Shown here in pieces: positions 1-6,812 of a stretch of 13,141 nucleotides of DNA. The notes beneath the pieces are model-generated. The model saw nothing but the letters and a program-made list of their open reading frames with translations, did not search any database and was not told where the DNA came from. Position 1 is the first letter of the stretch, and the number at the start of each line of letters is the position of its first letter. The DNA is from CAZVXI01 sp964631295. GTDB lineage: Bacteria; Planctomycetota; Phycisphaerae; Phycisphaerales; SM1A02. A program made the position numbers and the translations under genes. Where the stretch lies: the NCBI GenBank assembly GCA_964631295.1, contig CAZVXI010000083.1, positions 1 to 13,141 on the forward strand, given 5' to 3'.

Positions 1-212
1 CAAAAATTTGCATGGTGCATCTCGTACGATGGATGCGTCATCAGGGTTTCGAGCTGCTCGACACGCAGTTCACCAATCGACACTTGCACCAGTTTGGCTG
101 CATCGAGATTCCGCGCTCGGCATACCTCTCACTGCTGGGTGATGCGGTGTCGCGCCCGACGCAATGGGGGCGGTTCAAGCCCCTCCAATCACAGTCGCAG
201 CGGAATCAGTAA
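1..212 (+). CDS. aat: Leucyl/phenylalanyl-tRNA-protein transferase, C-terminal end (partial)
   Basis: Only the last 70 or so codons lie in the window; the frame is already open at base 3, so the gene starts upstream. The visible peptide matches the end of the Aat family: VHLV, then GFELLDTQFTNRHLHQFG, then the conserved EIPR followed by a Tyr-Leu segment. In E. coli Aat the same place reads roughly LIDCQ..N.H..SLG..EIPR. The family moves Leu or Phe from charged tRNA to N-terminal Lys or Arg of proteins, marking them for ClpS/ClpAP degradation (N-degron pathway) in the cytoplasm. The catalytic core is outside the window. After EIPR the tail is short and polar, ending in QSQRNQ. The stop codon (210-212) overlaps by 7 bp the stop of the convergent gene on the other strand. 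The ATG at 12 is internal to the domain and is not the start. Confidence 0.88.
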   Translation, partial: KICMVHLVRWMRHQGFELLDTQFTNRHLHQFGCIEIPRSAYLSLLGDAVSRPTQWGRFKPLQSQSQRNQ

Positions 213-1021
213 CGCTTGTCCGCGTTCTTATCGTCTTTGACTTCCTCGGGCGAGAGGATCGTATCGATCTGCACACGCATACCAAACTCAGCAAATGGAC
301 CGATGAACGGCGGCGAGTTGAACGTGCCCTGCTCATCGCGCGCGGGGTTCATCTCCACCGCGGGTTCGAGAATGCCGCGCAGAACGAGATGCTCCATCTG
401 ACCTTTCTGGTCGAACCGCTCCAGCCGACGAATCACGTTCGAGTTCCGCAGCGCGCCGAAGAAAGGAATGCCGAGTTCTACGTTCGTTTCTGGATCAATC
501 GCGATGAGCCGAAGCTGCACTCCGCGCGATACACGAGTTGCATCGATAACTTTCACATGCCATTCGATTTGCGTGCGAAGTTCGCGGTTCACACGATTCT
601 GCCAGCGTTCCAGCGCACGCACAAACGCAGTGCGAGTGCGATCGCCCGTAGATCCGCGATCCATGTCGCCGAGGGTTGCCTGGTAATCTTCCTGAAGGTG
701 CCGGAGCAGTGCCCGTGGGCTGGCATCCGGCTTGGATTCGTCAATCGTCACCTTTTCCTCAACCGGGGGAGGGGGAGTCTCCGATCGCCGCGTGCTGGCC
801 GAGGCCAGTTCCTCACGAAGCTGAACGATTGTCTTCTCAAGTTCGCTGATCCGTTCGTTGGCGGCTCGCAGTTGATCGGTGAGGCTCTGCACCCGCTGCC
901 GCAAGTCATCGTTCTGACGGCGCAGCTGCGAATCGCTCTGAGCCTGTGCGGGAGATATTGCGACGCAAACCACTGCGAGGCAGATGTTTACGATTAGTAA
1001 GGTCCGTGGGTGGAGTCGCAT
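206..1021 (-). CDS. Secreted coiled-coil protein of unknown function
   Basis: Function not recognised. The 271-residue product begins with a typical Sec signal peptide: basic n-region (MRLHPR), hydrophobic core LLIVNICLAVVCVAI, and an AQA cleavage site after residue 27. Residues about 30-76 form a heptad coiled coil with L33, L40, L47, L51, I58, L61, I65, L68 and L72, which could drive dimer or trimer formation. A Pro-rich linker (PPPP at 83-86) leads to a mixed domain of about 170 residues without a motif I know, ending in a charged tail. It is probably periplasmic or envelope-associated. The ATG at 1021 is preferred over a TTG seven codons upstream, because AAGGAC lies about 7 nt before the ATG and the signal peptide then has normal length. 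An opposite-strand frame over the same DNA lacks these properties. The gene is transcribed away from the operon starting at 1279 and converges on aat. Confidence 0.75.
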   Translation of the reverse strand: MRLHPRTLLIVNICLAVVCVAISPAQAQSDSQLRRQNDDLRQRVQSLTDQLRAANERISELEKTIVQLREELASASTRRSETPPPPVEEKVTIDESKPDASPRALLRHLQEDYQATLGDMDRGSTGDRTRTAFVRALERWQNRVNRELRTQIEWHVKVIDATRVSRGVQLRLIAIDPETNVELGIPFFGALRNSNVIRRLERFDQKGQMEHLVLRGILEPAVEMNPARDEQGTFNSPPFIGPFAEFGMRVQIDTILSPEEVKDDKNADKRY

Positions 1022-1103
1022 GGGGCTGTCCTTGTCTTGCAACCGGGGTGGTGCGGGAATTGGATGATACCATGGTAGATGTTCGCAGCAGTCATATCGG
1101 CAG

Positions 1104-1119
1104 GTCCGTCAAGTCGGAC
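1104..1119. repeat. Short inverted repeat GTCCG-N6-CGGAC
   Basis: There are two perfect 5-bp arms (1104-1108 and 1115-1119) around the 6-nt spacer TCAAGT, inside the divergent intergenic region. No T-run follows on either strand, so it is not an intrinsic terminator. Its position between two divergent genes would suit an operator or a small RNA hairpin. An arm this short can also arise by chance in high-GC DNA. Confidence 0.3.
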
Positions 1120-1266
1120 AATCGCACATCGGCCGAGCGATGGGCACTGGGTCAGCAAGATGGGCAAAACGGCACGACCTTGTCGATTTTTCCTTGCATT
1201 GTCGCCTGGAACGCCGAACAATAGTAGATGTCACCACTTGGTTGACAAAGAACAACCCGAAATCAC

Positions 1267-1271
1267 GGGAG
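1267..1271 (+). promoter_or_regulatory. Ribosome binding site GGGAG for the Gln-rich membrane protein
   Basis: GGGAG ends 7 nt before the ATG at 1279 and supports that start. The SD forms one arm of a near-palindrome, GGGAGAGCTCCC (1267-1278), whose other arm abuts the ATG. A short hairpin of 4 bp with a GAGC tetraloop could hide the site. Confidence 0.65.
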
Positions 1272-1278
1272 AGCTCCC

Positions 1279-2997
1279 ATGAACGACATTCGCGTATTGC
1301 TGAAGACCGCCGCGCGTCGCCTTGAGGCATCGGCCTTTCTCTCACGGCTGCATGTCGTGGCGTGCGTGATTGCCGGGCTGGCACTGGTACTCATGCTGGT
1401 CGATCGCGGAGGGGCGGAGGCGTTCATTCCGTGGGTGTGGGTCGCACCTGTCCTGGCAGGCGCCGCATTTATCGTTGCTGCAGGAATCTGGTGGAATCAT
1501 CGTCGACCGGAAACATCCGTTGCGTTGGAGGTCGATGAGCGGCTCGACTTGCGAGAGAGGCTTTCGACTGCGCTGCATGTTCAAAAGCGGACTGATGTAT
1601 TCGCAATGGCTGCAATGGAAGACGCGGTCCGCGTGTCGCGCGATCCGCGATCACGCGAACAGGTTCGTCGGCTTTTCAAGGTGACGCCGCCGCGCGGCTG
1701 GTACGTCAGCCCGCTGCTTGTGCTTGCCGGCCTCATGCTTGCTCAACTCGACCCACTCGACCTGTTCGGTGAAGATGCCGCGACTGAAGCGGAAGTCATT
1801 GAGGCGAAGAACGAAGCGCAGCAGACCATTGAAGCGGTTGTGAAGACAATTGAGCAGCAGCCCGAGCTGAACGAAGAACTTGGTGATCTTCTCGGCGATC
1901 TGACCAAGGACGGCTTTGATCCAGAAGCGCCGCGATCACCTGAGGAAATCAAACGTCAGGCAATCAAGAAGGTTACTGATCTCAGCCGCAAACTCAATGA
2001 AATCGTTGATGGCGAAAAAGGCATGCAGGCCGACGCAATCAAGCGCAAGCTCAAAGAACTCAACGCGCCCATGGAGGGTGATGGCAAGGAACTTGCAGAG
2101 GCTCTCAACAAGGGGAACTTCGCGCAGGCCAAGCAGGCACTCGAGAAGATGATGGAGAAAATGGAGAAGGGCGAGCTCAATGATGAGCAGGCCAATCAGC
2201 TTGCTGAGAATCTTGAGCAGATCGCCAAGCAACTCGAGCAACTCGCCAAGCAGCAGGAGCAACTTGAAGAAGCGCTCAAGCAGGCGGGGATGGACCCGCA
2301 ACTTGCGCAGAATCCACAAGCCTTGCAGCAGCAGATTCAGAACAACCAGAATCTGAATCAGCAGCAGAAGCAGCAGCTTCAGCAGATGGCGCAGGCACAG
2401 CAGGCTGCGAACCAGATGTGTCAGGGGCTCGGCCAGGCGTGCCAACAGATGGCGCAGGGCATGCAGCAGGGACAGCAGGGGCAAATGCAGCAGGGCATGG
2501 GTCAGGCGATGGACCAGCTCAACGGCATGGAACAGTTGGAGCAGATGCTCAAGCAAGCGCAGGCAGCCGCCAACGCATGCCAGGGGCAGTGCGAGGGGCT
2601 TGGCCAGGGCCTTGCGATGCAGCAGGCGATGCAGCAATGGCGACAGAGCAAGGGTGGCATGGGCGGTTGGGGCGCCGGCCAGGGTGGGCAGGCACCGAAG
2701 GCACCAACGCCGACCGGGCTCAAGATCACCAAACCGGACGTCAAAACGACCGGCGATGGCCCCGTGATCGCGCGCACGCTCATTGATGGCCCGTTGCAGA
2801 CCGGCGAGTCAAAGAAGAAGGTCGCAAAGGCCGTCCTCGCCGAAATGGAAGGCTACGACGAAGCTTTGGCGGACGATGAACTGCCTCGCAAGTACGACAA
2901 GGCGATTCAGCATTATTTCGGCGAACTCGAAAACCAGGTCCGCCAGATCGAGGCTGCTGAAGAGAAGGCTGAGGCTGCCAAGACATCAGACGGCTGA
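1279..2997 (+). CDS. Gln-rich, DUF4175-like membrane protein with long coiled coil
   Basis: This 572-residue protein resembles the DUF4175-like membrane proteins found beside MoxR/VWA clusters; the exact family name is uncertain. Two hydrophobic spans (about 24-42 and 52-72) are followed by the motif VDERLDLRERLSTAL (85-99), typical of these proteins, and a third span (about 142-160). Residues 165-335 are strongly helical and charged, likely coiled coil. Residues about 340-455 are extremely rich in Gln, Met and Ala and carry two Cys pairs (C381/C388 and C434/C438) in related contexts (CQGLGQ, CEGLGQ). A Gly-rich linker (459-470) leads to a conserved-looking end, DELPRKYDKAIQHYF (533-547), similar to the 'IPxxYRxxVxxYF' ends of related proteins. 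It probably acts in the envelope as a scaffold or partner of the downstream MoxR/VWA proteins. It is the first gene of the co-directional array, 53 bp before the substrate-binding protein gene. A long Leu-rich open frame on the other strand is the antisense of the Gln codons. Confidence 0.8.
   Translation: MNDIRVLLKTAARRLEASAFLSRLHVVACVIAGLALVLMLVDRGGAEAFIPWVWVAPVLAGAAFIVAAGIWWNHRRPETSVALEVDERLDLRERLSTALHVQKRTDVFAMAAMEDAVRVSRDPRSREQVRRLFKVTPPRGWYVSPLLVLAGLMLAQLDPLDLFGEDAATEAEVIEAKNEAQQTIEAVVKTIEQQPELNEELGDLLGDLTKDGFDPEAPRSPEEIKRQAIKKVTDLSRKLNEIVDGEKGMQADAIKRKLKELNAPMEGDGKELAEALNKGNFAQAKQALEKMMEKMEKGELNDEQANQLAENLEQIAKQLEQLAKQQEQLEEALKQAGMDPQLAQNPQALQQQIQNNQNLNQQQKQQLQQMAQAQQAANQMCQGLGQACQQMAQGMQQGQQGQMQQGMGQAMDQLNGMEQLEQMLKQAQAAANACQGQCEGLGQGLAMQQAMQQWRQSKGGMGGWGAGQGGQAPKAPTPTGLKITKPDVKTTGDGPVIARTLIDGPLQTGESKKKVAKAVLAEMEGYDEALADDELPRKYDKAIQHYFGELENQVRQIEAAEEKAEAAKTSDG
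2236..2644 (+). repeat. CAG/CAA-rich low-complexity coding stretch
   Basis: Within the DUF4175-like gene this stretch is built largely of CAG, CAA, ATG and GCG codons, encoding Gln/Met/Ala-rich sequence (residues about 320-455). Two related blocks are visible around the Cys pairs, each with a C-x-GLGQ core followed by MQQ-rich sequence. The repeat is degenerate rather than an exact tandem array. It could vary in length between strains by replication slippage. Confidence 0.6.
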
Positions 2998-3038
2998 CTC
3001 GCCTCGCTTCGTGCAAGTGGTTCCGAGCCCCGTCGGAT

Positions 3039-3042
3039 GGAG
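3039..3042 (+). promoter_or_regulatory. Ribosome binding site GGAG deciding a GTG start
   Basis: GGAG lies 8 nt before the GTG at 3051. The only nearby ATG in frame (3069) has no good SD, so the GTG is preferred. Either start gives the same lipoprotein signal. Confidence 0.6.
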
Positions 3043-3050
3043 CAGTACAC

Positions 3051-4283
3051 GTGACAGAGCTGAAACAGATGCACGCTCGCTTGCTTGCGATAGCTGCGAT
3101 CTCGGGCTCACCTGTGCTCACCTCATGCAATACGAGTGATCAGAACGGCAGCGCTGATGCCGGGGGAAGCACAGTGGTTCTTTATGTCTCCGCAGATGAC
3201 TACGTTGCCCGTCAGGTGGTTGCGGACTTTGAAGATCAGACCGGCATCAATGTTGAGATGCTCGGCGACACGGAAGCCAAGAAGACGACCGGACTGGTCG
3301 AACGTTTGCGCTCGGAGCAAGACAACCCCAAGGCCGATGTGTTCTGGTCATCCGAAGTATTCATGACGATCGAACTGGCTGAAGAGGGAGTGCTTGCACC
3401 ATACGTATCAGATGAAATCAGCGACTGGCCGCAGCAGCATCGCGATTCAGAAAGTCGGTGGTATGGTTTCGGTGCTCGCGCCCGGGTGATCGTGTACGCG
3501 CCGTCGCGTCTCAATGAAAACGACGTTCCCGAAACCTGGCTTGGCCTCGTCGAGCCGAGGTGGGCTGGTCGAATCGCGATGGCAGACCCGCGCTTCGGTA
3601 CGACCGGCGGGCACCTCGGTGCGATGCGTGCATACTGGCGCAAGCTCGGCCCCGCCTTCTATGGTGCGTTCGCAGAGGGCCTCGCGGACAACGATGTCGC
3701 ACTGCTCACCAGCGGTAATGCAGGCGTTGTGCAGGCAGTGGCATCCGGTGAGTACGATCTTGGCATGACCGACACCGATGATGTGTGGGCAGCGCAGGCA
3801 AACGGGCTTGATGTCGCGCTTGTCTACCCGAGACACGATTCAGATCCGCAGCGCCCGGGTGCGGGCACGCTGCTCATCCCCAACACTGTGGCGCGCGTCG
3901 CGGGCGGGCCAAATCCGGGCAACGCTGGCACACTGATCGAGTACCTGCTCTCAGAACGCGTCGAACGCATGCTTGCAGAGTCTGATTCGCACAATACGCC
4001 GCTTCGTCCATCGCTGGCAGATGCATATCCTCAGTACGCAGTTTCCAATCCACTCGCGATTGACTATGCCGATGCTGCCGACCATCGCCTTGCCGCGATC
4101 AATGAGCTTCTCAATGCAATCAAGACGCGCGAACAGCGTACATATGAGCCGCCCATCGAGCGCGAGCCTTTCCGTCCACGTTCGTACACCGATGGGGACG
4201 GCAGCAACGATGATGTGACTGCCGATGACGATGGTGAATCGGATAATGATACATCCGGGATGAACACTCCGGATGCGGCGTAG
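3051..4283 (+). CDS. Iron(III)-type ABC transporter substrate-binding lipoprotein
   Basis: The 410-residue product is an extracellular solute-binding protein of the FbpA/FutA/AfuA type (COG1840-like). The N-terminus carries a short hydrophobic segment ending in the lipobox LTSC, which predicts lipid attachment at Cys26. The fold starts with STVVLYVSADDYVARQVVADF (40-60), the usual first strand and helix. Family landmarks follow: ADVFWSSE (95-102), YGFGARARVIVYAP (138-151), WLGLVEPRWAGRIAMADP (163-180) and GEYDLGMTDTDD (233-244). C-terminal lobe sequence ends near HNTPLRP (314-320). The adjacent double Tyr used by classical iron-binding members is not obvious here, so the ligand (Fe3+, another metal complex, or a small organic) is not settled. 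Beyond about residue 379 there is an acidic Asp/Ser/Gly tail not usual for the family. The gene overlaps the permease gene by 11 bp, implying a shared transcript and coupled translation. Confidence 0.88.
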   Translation: MTELKQMHARLLAIAAISGSPVLTSCNTSDQNGSADAGGSTVVLYVSADDYVARQVVADFEDQTGINVEMLGDTEAKKTTGLVERLRSEQDNPKADVFWSSEVFMTIELAEEGVLAPYVSDEISDWPQQHRDSESRWYGFGARARVIVYAPSRLNENDVPETWLGLVEPRWAGRIAMADPRFGTTGGHLGAMRAYWRKLGPAFYGAFAEGLADNDVALLTSGNAGVVQAVASGEYDLGMTDTDDVWAAQANGLDVALVYPRHDSDPQRPGAGTLLIPNTVARVAGGPNPGNAGTLIEYLLSERVERMLAESDSHNTPLRPSLADAYPQYAVSNPLAIDYADAADHRLAAINELLNAIKTREQRTYEPPIEREPFRPRSYTDGDGSNDDVTADDDGESDNDTSGMNTPDAA

Positions 4284-6762
4284 CGAGACGACGATTGCCG
4301 TTCTCACGTCAGCACTCGTGTTCGTCGGGTGTGTGCTCCCGTTGCTTGCGGCAGGTCAGTCGTTGTTTGAGACAGATGCACTCGCAGAGGTTGGCAGCGA
4401 ACGGCTTCACAGTCCGCTGAGTCTGCTCGCAACGACCCTGCTCTGGTCAGCATTGATCAGCCTCGGGGCCATGCTGCTTGGGTGGCTTCCGGGACGGATG
4501 ATCGCATCTCGATCGCGCAGTGGCAGGGGTCGGCGGTGGTTCGCAGTGCTGTGTGTCGCGCCAATCTGCCTGCCGGCGTACACGGTCTTCTGGTGCTGGT
4601 GGCAGGCATGGCCCAGTGGTTCATGGCTGCATGGGGTCATCATCAACCACCGACTGATGACAGAGATGCGCCTCGTGACGCTGCTGCTCGGCCTCGTGTG
4701 CTGGTCGTGGCCAATCGTTGCGTGGTGTGTTGCAGCGACACGCGGCACGCAGTCGGAACCGACGGACCTGTTGCGCGTGGATGGCGCACGACGGATCGAC
4801 CGAGTCTTCTCTGCTCTGCGGAACGATGGTCGTGGCTTGTTGATTGGTGGCGCCATCGTTGCCCTGCTTACTTTCAACAACACCACGTGCTTTGATCTCG
4901 CAGAGGTCTTCACATTCGGCAACGAACTCCGCGCGATGGAAGCCACCGGAGCCTCACTGTCGGCGATTGTCATGACGTCGCTTCCAGCGGTCGCGGTTGC
5001 CATCCTCGGTGCGGCGTTCATCTGGATGACTCTGTTCCGGCCATCGCCCATGGCTCGCCAGCCTCACATGCGAGGGCCGCGATTCACGTCGCTGGCGATC
5101 TGGCTGATCTCGATTGCCGTACCGGTTCTGCTGCTTGCGCGAGGCATCGGTTCGCTTCTCGCGACCAGCGGAACATCGCAATTGAGCGAGTTTGGGAAGT
5201 TCTACGGTGGAGATTTGCTGGGAAGTGCGACGATCGCTGCTGCTGCTTCCATCGTTGTTGCCGTGCTCGCGGTGGCGCTCAGCGTGCTGTGGGATTCACA
5301 TCGAGCCTGGATTCGCTGGGTCGCGCATGCCCAAGGGTTTGCCTGGCTGATTATGGCAGCTTTGCCCGCGACGCTGATCGTTGCCGGATTCGAGGCTGCC
5401 TACAACCGTCCAGCATTCGCACTTGATGATCTGCTCTACGATAGTTCGCTTGGGTTGATCGTCGCGCTGATCGCGAGATTTGCGTTTGTCGGCGTCATTC
5501 TCGGGCGATGGTTGTCCACCCGCGAACCACGTACGTTGTATGAAGCACGCTGGCTCGATGGAGCCGGGCGCAGACTCATCGCGCTCTTGACCGCGACGCG
5601 GCCTCGGTGGATCGCCGTCATGATCGCCTCGGCTGCGATTTCTGCTGTGCTCGTTCTGAGCGAGATTCCCGTGACAGCACTGCTCCGGTCACCGCGCACA
5701 CAGGTCATAACGCCAGCGATCCTGAATGCAATGCACTATCAGCAGCCGTACACTGTCATGCTCGCGCTTGCGTGTTTTATGGTGGTTGCGCTTCTGATGA
5801 GCACGATCGCTGTCCTCGTCTCGTCTCGATCATCACAGCGATTCGTTGCATTCACCATGTCATGCATCATGATTGTTGCGATTCCCGGCTGCGTCGATTC
5901 GCGCGACGGCGCTCCGCTTGATGTCGAGTTCGCGTTCGGAAGCCCGGGTCGAGGTCCCGGCCAGTTCAGCTATCCGCGTGCGATCGCCACTGATCCGCAG
6001 CGGGGATGGATCTACGTCGTGGACAAGACCGCGCGCGTGCAGCGGTTCGATACGGATGGCAACGCGGAACTCGAATGGTCCATGCCCGAGAAGGAGTTCG
6101 GCAAACCGACTGGGCTCAATGTCGGGCCTGATGGCAATGTGTATGTTGCCGATACGCATTACCACCGCATCATCAAGTACGCGCCGGACGGCACGGAACT
6201 CCTGCGGTTTGGCTCATATGGTGAGCAGCCGGGGCAGTTCATTTACCCGACTGATATCGAGTTCGCGCCAGATGGCAGTCTCTACGTGAGCGAGTATGGT
6301 GGAAACGACCGAATCCAGGTGTTTACCCCCGAAGGTGAGCCGATCCGTTCATTCGGGAGGTTTGGTACCGATGAAGGCCAGTTCAACCGGCCTCAGTCGA
6401 TCGTCTTCTCAGCAGATGAGTCGGAACTCTACATCGCGGACGCGTGCAATCACCGGATCGTTGTGACAGATCGTTCCGGGAGAGTGCTGCGAACTTTCGG
6501 CGAGCCGGGCCAGGGCTTGGGGCAACTCGCGTATCCGTATGATCTGGATGTCCTGCCGGACGGCTCGATTGTCGTCTGCGAGTTCGGGAACAACCGCTTG
6601 CAGCGTTTTTCAGCAGGGGGAGAATCGCTGGGTACATTCGGAAGGCTGGGGTTCGACAAGGGGGAGTTGCAGTATCCTTGGGGAGTTGATGGGATCGGCG
6701 ATCAGTGGTTTGTGCTGGACTCGGGCAATAACCGTGTGCAGGTCATAACGATGTTCAACTGA
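4273..6762 (+). CDS. Two-domain ABC permease fused to a six-bladed NHL propeller
   Basis: This 829-residue protein has two parts. Residues 1-520 look like an iron(III)-type permease of the FbpB/AfuB class, with 12 spans near 9-28, 50-72, 88-110, 132-156, 188-204, 228-254, 272-292, 318-340, 352-374, 391-412, 446-466 and 493-517. The two ATPase-contact (EAA) loops are EPTDLLRVDGARR (162-174) and EARWLDGAGRR (424-434), each with the family's DGA. Residues 519-540 then look like a lipoprotein signal: basic RSSQR, a hydrophobic run, and IPGC at 537-540. Residues 555-827 hold six NHL repeats, beginning near 566, 611, 658, 706, 754 and 801, with PDG and NHR/NNR signatures, enough for a closed propeller. 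The frame is open throughout with no intervening stop. The start overlaps the substrate-binding gene by 11 bp. No ABC ATPase is adjacent. The permease part is secure; ligand and NHL role are unknown. Confidence 0.85.
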   Translation: MRRSETTIAVLTSALVFVGCVLPLLAAGQSLFETDALAEVGSERLHSPLSLLATTLLWSALISLGAMLLGWLPGRMIASRSRSGRGRRWFAVLCVAPICLPAYTVFWCWWQAWPSGSWLHGVIINHRLMTEMRLVTLLLGLVCWSWPIVAWCVAATRGTQSEPTDLLRVDGARRIDRVFSALRNDGRGLLIGGAIVALLTFNNTTCFDLAEVFTFGNELRAMEATGASLSAIVMTSLPAVAVAILGAAFIWMTLFRPSPMARQPHMRGPRFTSLAIWLISIAVPVLLLARGIGSLLATSGTSQLSEFGKFYGGDLLGSATIAAAASIVVAVLAVALSVLWDSHRAWIRWVAHAQGFAWLIMAALPATLIVAGFEAAYNRPAFALDDLLYDSSLGLIVALIARFAFVGVILGRWLSTREPRTLYEARWLDGAGRRLIALLTATRPRWIAVMIASAAISAVLVLSEIPVTALLRSPRTQVITPAILNAMHYQQPYTVMLALACFMVVALLMSTIAVLVSSRSSQRFVAFTMSCIMIVAIPGCVDSRDGAPLDVEFAFGSPGRGPGQFSYPRAIATDPQRGWIYVVDKTARVQRFDTDGNAELEWSMPEKEFGKPTGLNVGPDGNVYVADTHYHRIIKYAPDGTELLRFGSYGEQPGQFIYPTDIEFAPDGSLYVSEYGGNDRIQVFTPEGEPIRSFGRFGTDEGQFNRPQSIVFSADESELYIADACNHRIVVTDRSGRVLRTFGEPGQGLGQLAYPYDLDVLPDGSIVVCEFGNNRLQRFSAGGESLGTFGRLGFDKGELQYPWGVDGIGDQWFVLDSGNNRVQVITMFN
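5827..5892 (+). other. Fusion junction: embedded lipoprotein-signal-like segment
   Basis: This stretch encodes residues 519-540 of the permease-NHL protein: RSSQR, the hydrophobic FVAFTMSCIMIVAI, then PGC. In-frame ATG codons at 5857 and 5869 could once have been starts of a separate NHL lipoprotein gene, but no convincing SD precedes them now. A Pro at the -2 lipobox position is atypical, so lipidation at Cys540 is uncertain. Whether or not it is cleaved, the segment would act as a 13th span and place the propeller outside the cytoplasm. Confidence 0.6.
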
Positions 6763-6786
6763 CAAGGTGACGGGCGGGCGTAGAAT
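6759..6786 (+). promoter_or_regulatory. Candidate sigma-70-type promoter for the MoxR/VWA operon
   Basis: CTGACA (6759-6764, 5 of 6 matches to TTGACA) is separated by 16 nt from TAGAAT (6781-6786, 5 of 6 matches to TATAAT). The -35 overlaps the stop codon of the permease-NHL gene. Transcription would begin near 6793, leaving a leader of about 20 nt before the ATG at 6813. This is the best promoter match seen on the + strand in the window. Planctomycete promoter rules are less well known, so the call is moderate. Confidence 0.4.
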
Positions 6787-6801
6787 GATCTGCGTTTCGC
6801 G

Positions 6802-6809
6802 AAAGGTGA
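6802..6809 (+). promoter_or_regulatory. Ribosome binding site AAAGGTGA
   Basis: The AGG core is 6 nt before the ATG at 6813 but only 3 nt before an in-frame TTG at 6810. The ATG is therefore the likelier start of the VWA/GATase-like gene. Confidence 0.65.
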
Positions 6810-6812
6810 TTG

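Larger units (their letters stand above)
1022..1278. other. Divergent intergenic region
   Basis: These 257 bp separate the start of the minus-strand coiled-coil gene from the start of the long + strand array, so both promoters should lie here. On the minus strand a TATCAT box (1064-1069) sits about 43 bp before the ATG, but no matching -35 is visible. It partly overlaps a 10-bp palindrome, TACCATGGTA (1068-1077). On the + strand there are only poor matches, for example TTGTCG (1199-1204) with TAGTAG 17 nt later. A GTCCG/CGGAC inverted repeat lies near the centre-left. Small open frames here show no protein-like features, and there is no T-tract terminator. Confidence 0.5.

Noticed and set aside
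164..997. Long + strand open frame opposite the secreted coiled-coil gene
   Set aside because: It has no plausible SD or domain, and overlaps aat. The opposite strand has a signal peptide, heptad repeats and an SD, so this is its antisense shadow.
1022..1042. TTG start seven codons upstream for the coiled-coil gene
   Set aside because: The ATG at 1021 has a better-placed SD (AAGGAC) and gives a standard signal peptide.
1242..1247. Perfect TTGACA as a -35 box for the array
   Set aside because: At the proper 16-18 nt spacing there is no -10-like hexamer, and the SD of the gene already lies there.
1936..2637. Leu-rich 233-codon frame on the minus strand
   Set aside because: It is the antisense reading of Gln/Glu/Lys-rich codons (CAG read as CTG). 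The apparent transmembrane character follows from that composition.
5857..6762. Separate NHL lipoprotein gene starting at ATG 5857
   Set aside because: No SD precedes this ATG and the permease frame continues through it without a stop. One fused gene is the simpler reading, though an internal start is not excluded.
6810..6812. TTG start one codon upstream for the VWA/GATase gene
   Set aside because: The SD is too close to the TTG but well spaced for the adjacent ATG at 6813.
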